From Clostridia bacterium (GTDB lineage Bacteria; Bacillota; Clostridia; DSM-8532): a stretch of 14,730 nt of DNA. Numbering within the stretch: the first letter of the stretch is position 1; each line of letters opens with the position of its first letter. The translations under genes were made by a program, and so were the position numbers. The notes beneath the pieces are model-generated. The model ran no database searches, had not been told where the DNA came from, and saw only the letters and a program-made list of their open reading frames with translations. The stretch spans positions 1-14,730 of the forward strand of contig JAOABT010000236.1 in NCBI GenBank assembly GCA_026418215.1. The letters are read 5' to 3'. This document shows positions 14,207 through 14,730 of the stretch, piece by piece.

Positions 14207-14239
14207 AACGGCTGGACAATCGTCCTATAGCCGTTTTTT
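14207..14239 (+). terminator. Intrinsic terminator after the GGDEF-EAL gene
   Basis: AACGGCT (14207-14213) pairs with AGCCGTT (14229-14235), with an inner GGAC/GTCC step (14214-14217 with 14222-14225) and a TAT bulge. A run of T (14234-14239), then ACTTTTT, follows. It closes the chemoreceptor/c-di-GMP unit. Confidence 0.88.
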
Positions 14240-14326
14240 ACTTTTTATGACATCTGTTAAGAAGGAAACGCCTTTACAGAGATTTAATAACGGCTTAAAG
14301 AAACCTTACAAAGTCTTTACCATTAT

Positions 14327-14357
14327 TTGATATCTGCTGTTCCAAAACTCTTATAGA
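14327..14357 (+). promoter_or_regulatory. Possible promoter of the secreted-protein gene
   Basis: TTGATA (14327-14332) and TATAGA (14352-14357) are 19 bp apart (18 bp if TTATAG is taken). The -10 lies about 35 nt before the ATG. The spacing is wide, so this is a tentative call. Positions 14240-14326 contain nothing else that I can support. Confidence 0.35.
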
Positions 14358-14392
14358 ATGAGGCTATCAATCAAAAGGAGTGTTGGAACAAA

Positions 14393-14730
14393 ATGAAAAA
14401 AGTAGTATCACTGGTTCTTTGTGTCGTCATGATGGTTTCCATGATGACAGGCTTAGCTAGTATTTCATCTGCTGCAACCAAGGTTGCAAGCGTAACCGCC
14501 GATAAAATCGGAGGCACTTACACCTCAGTACAGACTGTTACCTTAAAGTGCGCCACAAGCGGTGCCCAGATTTATTATACTGTAGACGGCTCCAATCCTA
14601 CGGCTAAGAGTACAAAATATGCAAAAGCCATCACTGTTGACAAGACCATGACCATCAAGGCCATTGCAGTCAAGAGCGGTGCCAGCAGTGCAGTTGCTTC
14701 CTTTGCCTATACCCTTCAGGTCTGTCTCTT
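14393..14730 (+). CDS. Secreted protein with chitobiase/hexosaminidase C-terminal-like domain (5' part)
   Basis: The frame opens at ATG 14393 and runs off the right edge, giving 112 codons. The first 28 or so residues are a signal peptide: basic MKKV, a hydrophobic core rich in V, M and L, then ASISSAA before the likely cleavage site. Residues about 32-108 match the CHB_HEX_C_1 type domain (PF13290, from memory): QIYYTVDGSNPTAKSTKYAK followed by TMTIKAIAVKSGASSAVASF, where the YYTxDGSxPT box and the TIKAIA strand are diagnostic. This immunoglobulin-like domain is common as a repeated module in secreted cell-surface or carbohydrate-active proteins of clostridia. The function depends on the missing remainder. 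AGGAG (14376-14380) is 12 nt from the ATG, a longer gap than usual. It is an independent unit behind the terminator at 14207. Confidence 0.8.
   Translation, partial: MKKVVSLVLCVVMMVSMMTGLASISSAATKVASVTADKIGGTYTSVQTVTLKCATSGAQIYYTVDGSNPTAKSTKYAKAITVDKTMTIKAIAVKSGASSAVASFAYTLQVCL

Noticed and set aside
1..14730. CRISPR array, tRNA, rRNA, prophage or toxin-antitoxin genes
   Set aside because: No regularly spaced repeats, tRNA cloverleaf, rRNA sequence or phage-type genes were noticed on either strand.

Overview
The window looks like a chromosome segment from a Gram-positive, probably clostridial, bacterium. Ribosome-binding sites are strong (GGAGG-type), one start is TTG, the intrinsic terminators are of the U-tract kind, and there is a YhbD/bactofilin cluster that I recall from Bacillus subtilis. 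Most of it is ordinary, intact coding sequence. The least ordinary parts are two regulatory regions: an operator-rich promoter in front of the yhbD-like gene, and a long structured leader in front of an ABC-F ATPase gene.

Layout. Positions 1-626 are decayed DNA: the 3' part of a protein entering from the left that loses plausible coding character, then short frameshifted pieces of an unidentified gene. Positions 659-3942 form one plus-strand operon: a sigma-A-type promoter with three copies of the palindrome AACAWTGTT around it, a DUF4004/YhbD-like DNA-binding protein, two bactofilins (BacE/BacF-like) and an MFS exporter, closed by a bipartite terminator hairpin. Positions 4019-4360 hold a relic of a transposase N-terminus on the minus strand. 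A DUF4349 membrane-anchored lipoprotein follows (4361-5419). Positions 5705-9107 are on the minus strand: a GT-C-type multi-membrane protein (gene 9107 to 7647), then a separate promoter, a leader of about 310 nt with a candidate 12-residue leader peptide and up to three terminator-like hairpins, and an ABC-F ATPase of the YfmM type. Positions 9175-14239 return to the plus strand with two signalling genes, a methyl-accepting chemotaxis protein and a dCache-PAS-PAS-GGDEF-EAL cyclic-di-GMP enzyme, ending in a good terminator. The right edge holds the start of a secreted protein with a chitobiase/hexosaminidase C-terminal-like repeat domain.

How the parts fit. Bactofilins scaffold envelope-linked structures, and in B. 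subtilis BacE/BacF are linked to flagellar assembly. The chemoreceptor and the c-di-GMP enzyme fit a motile cell that switches between swimming and sessile life, but no flagellar or che gene is in the window, so that link is inference. The ABC-F leader suggests ribosome-sensing attenuation, as known for antibiotic-responsive ABC-F genes. This is the best candidate here for something not described, although its folding and function are not demonstrated by sequence reading alone.
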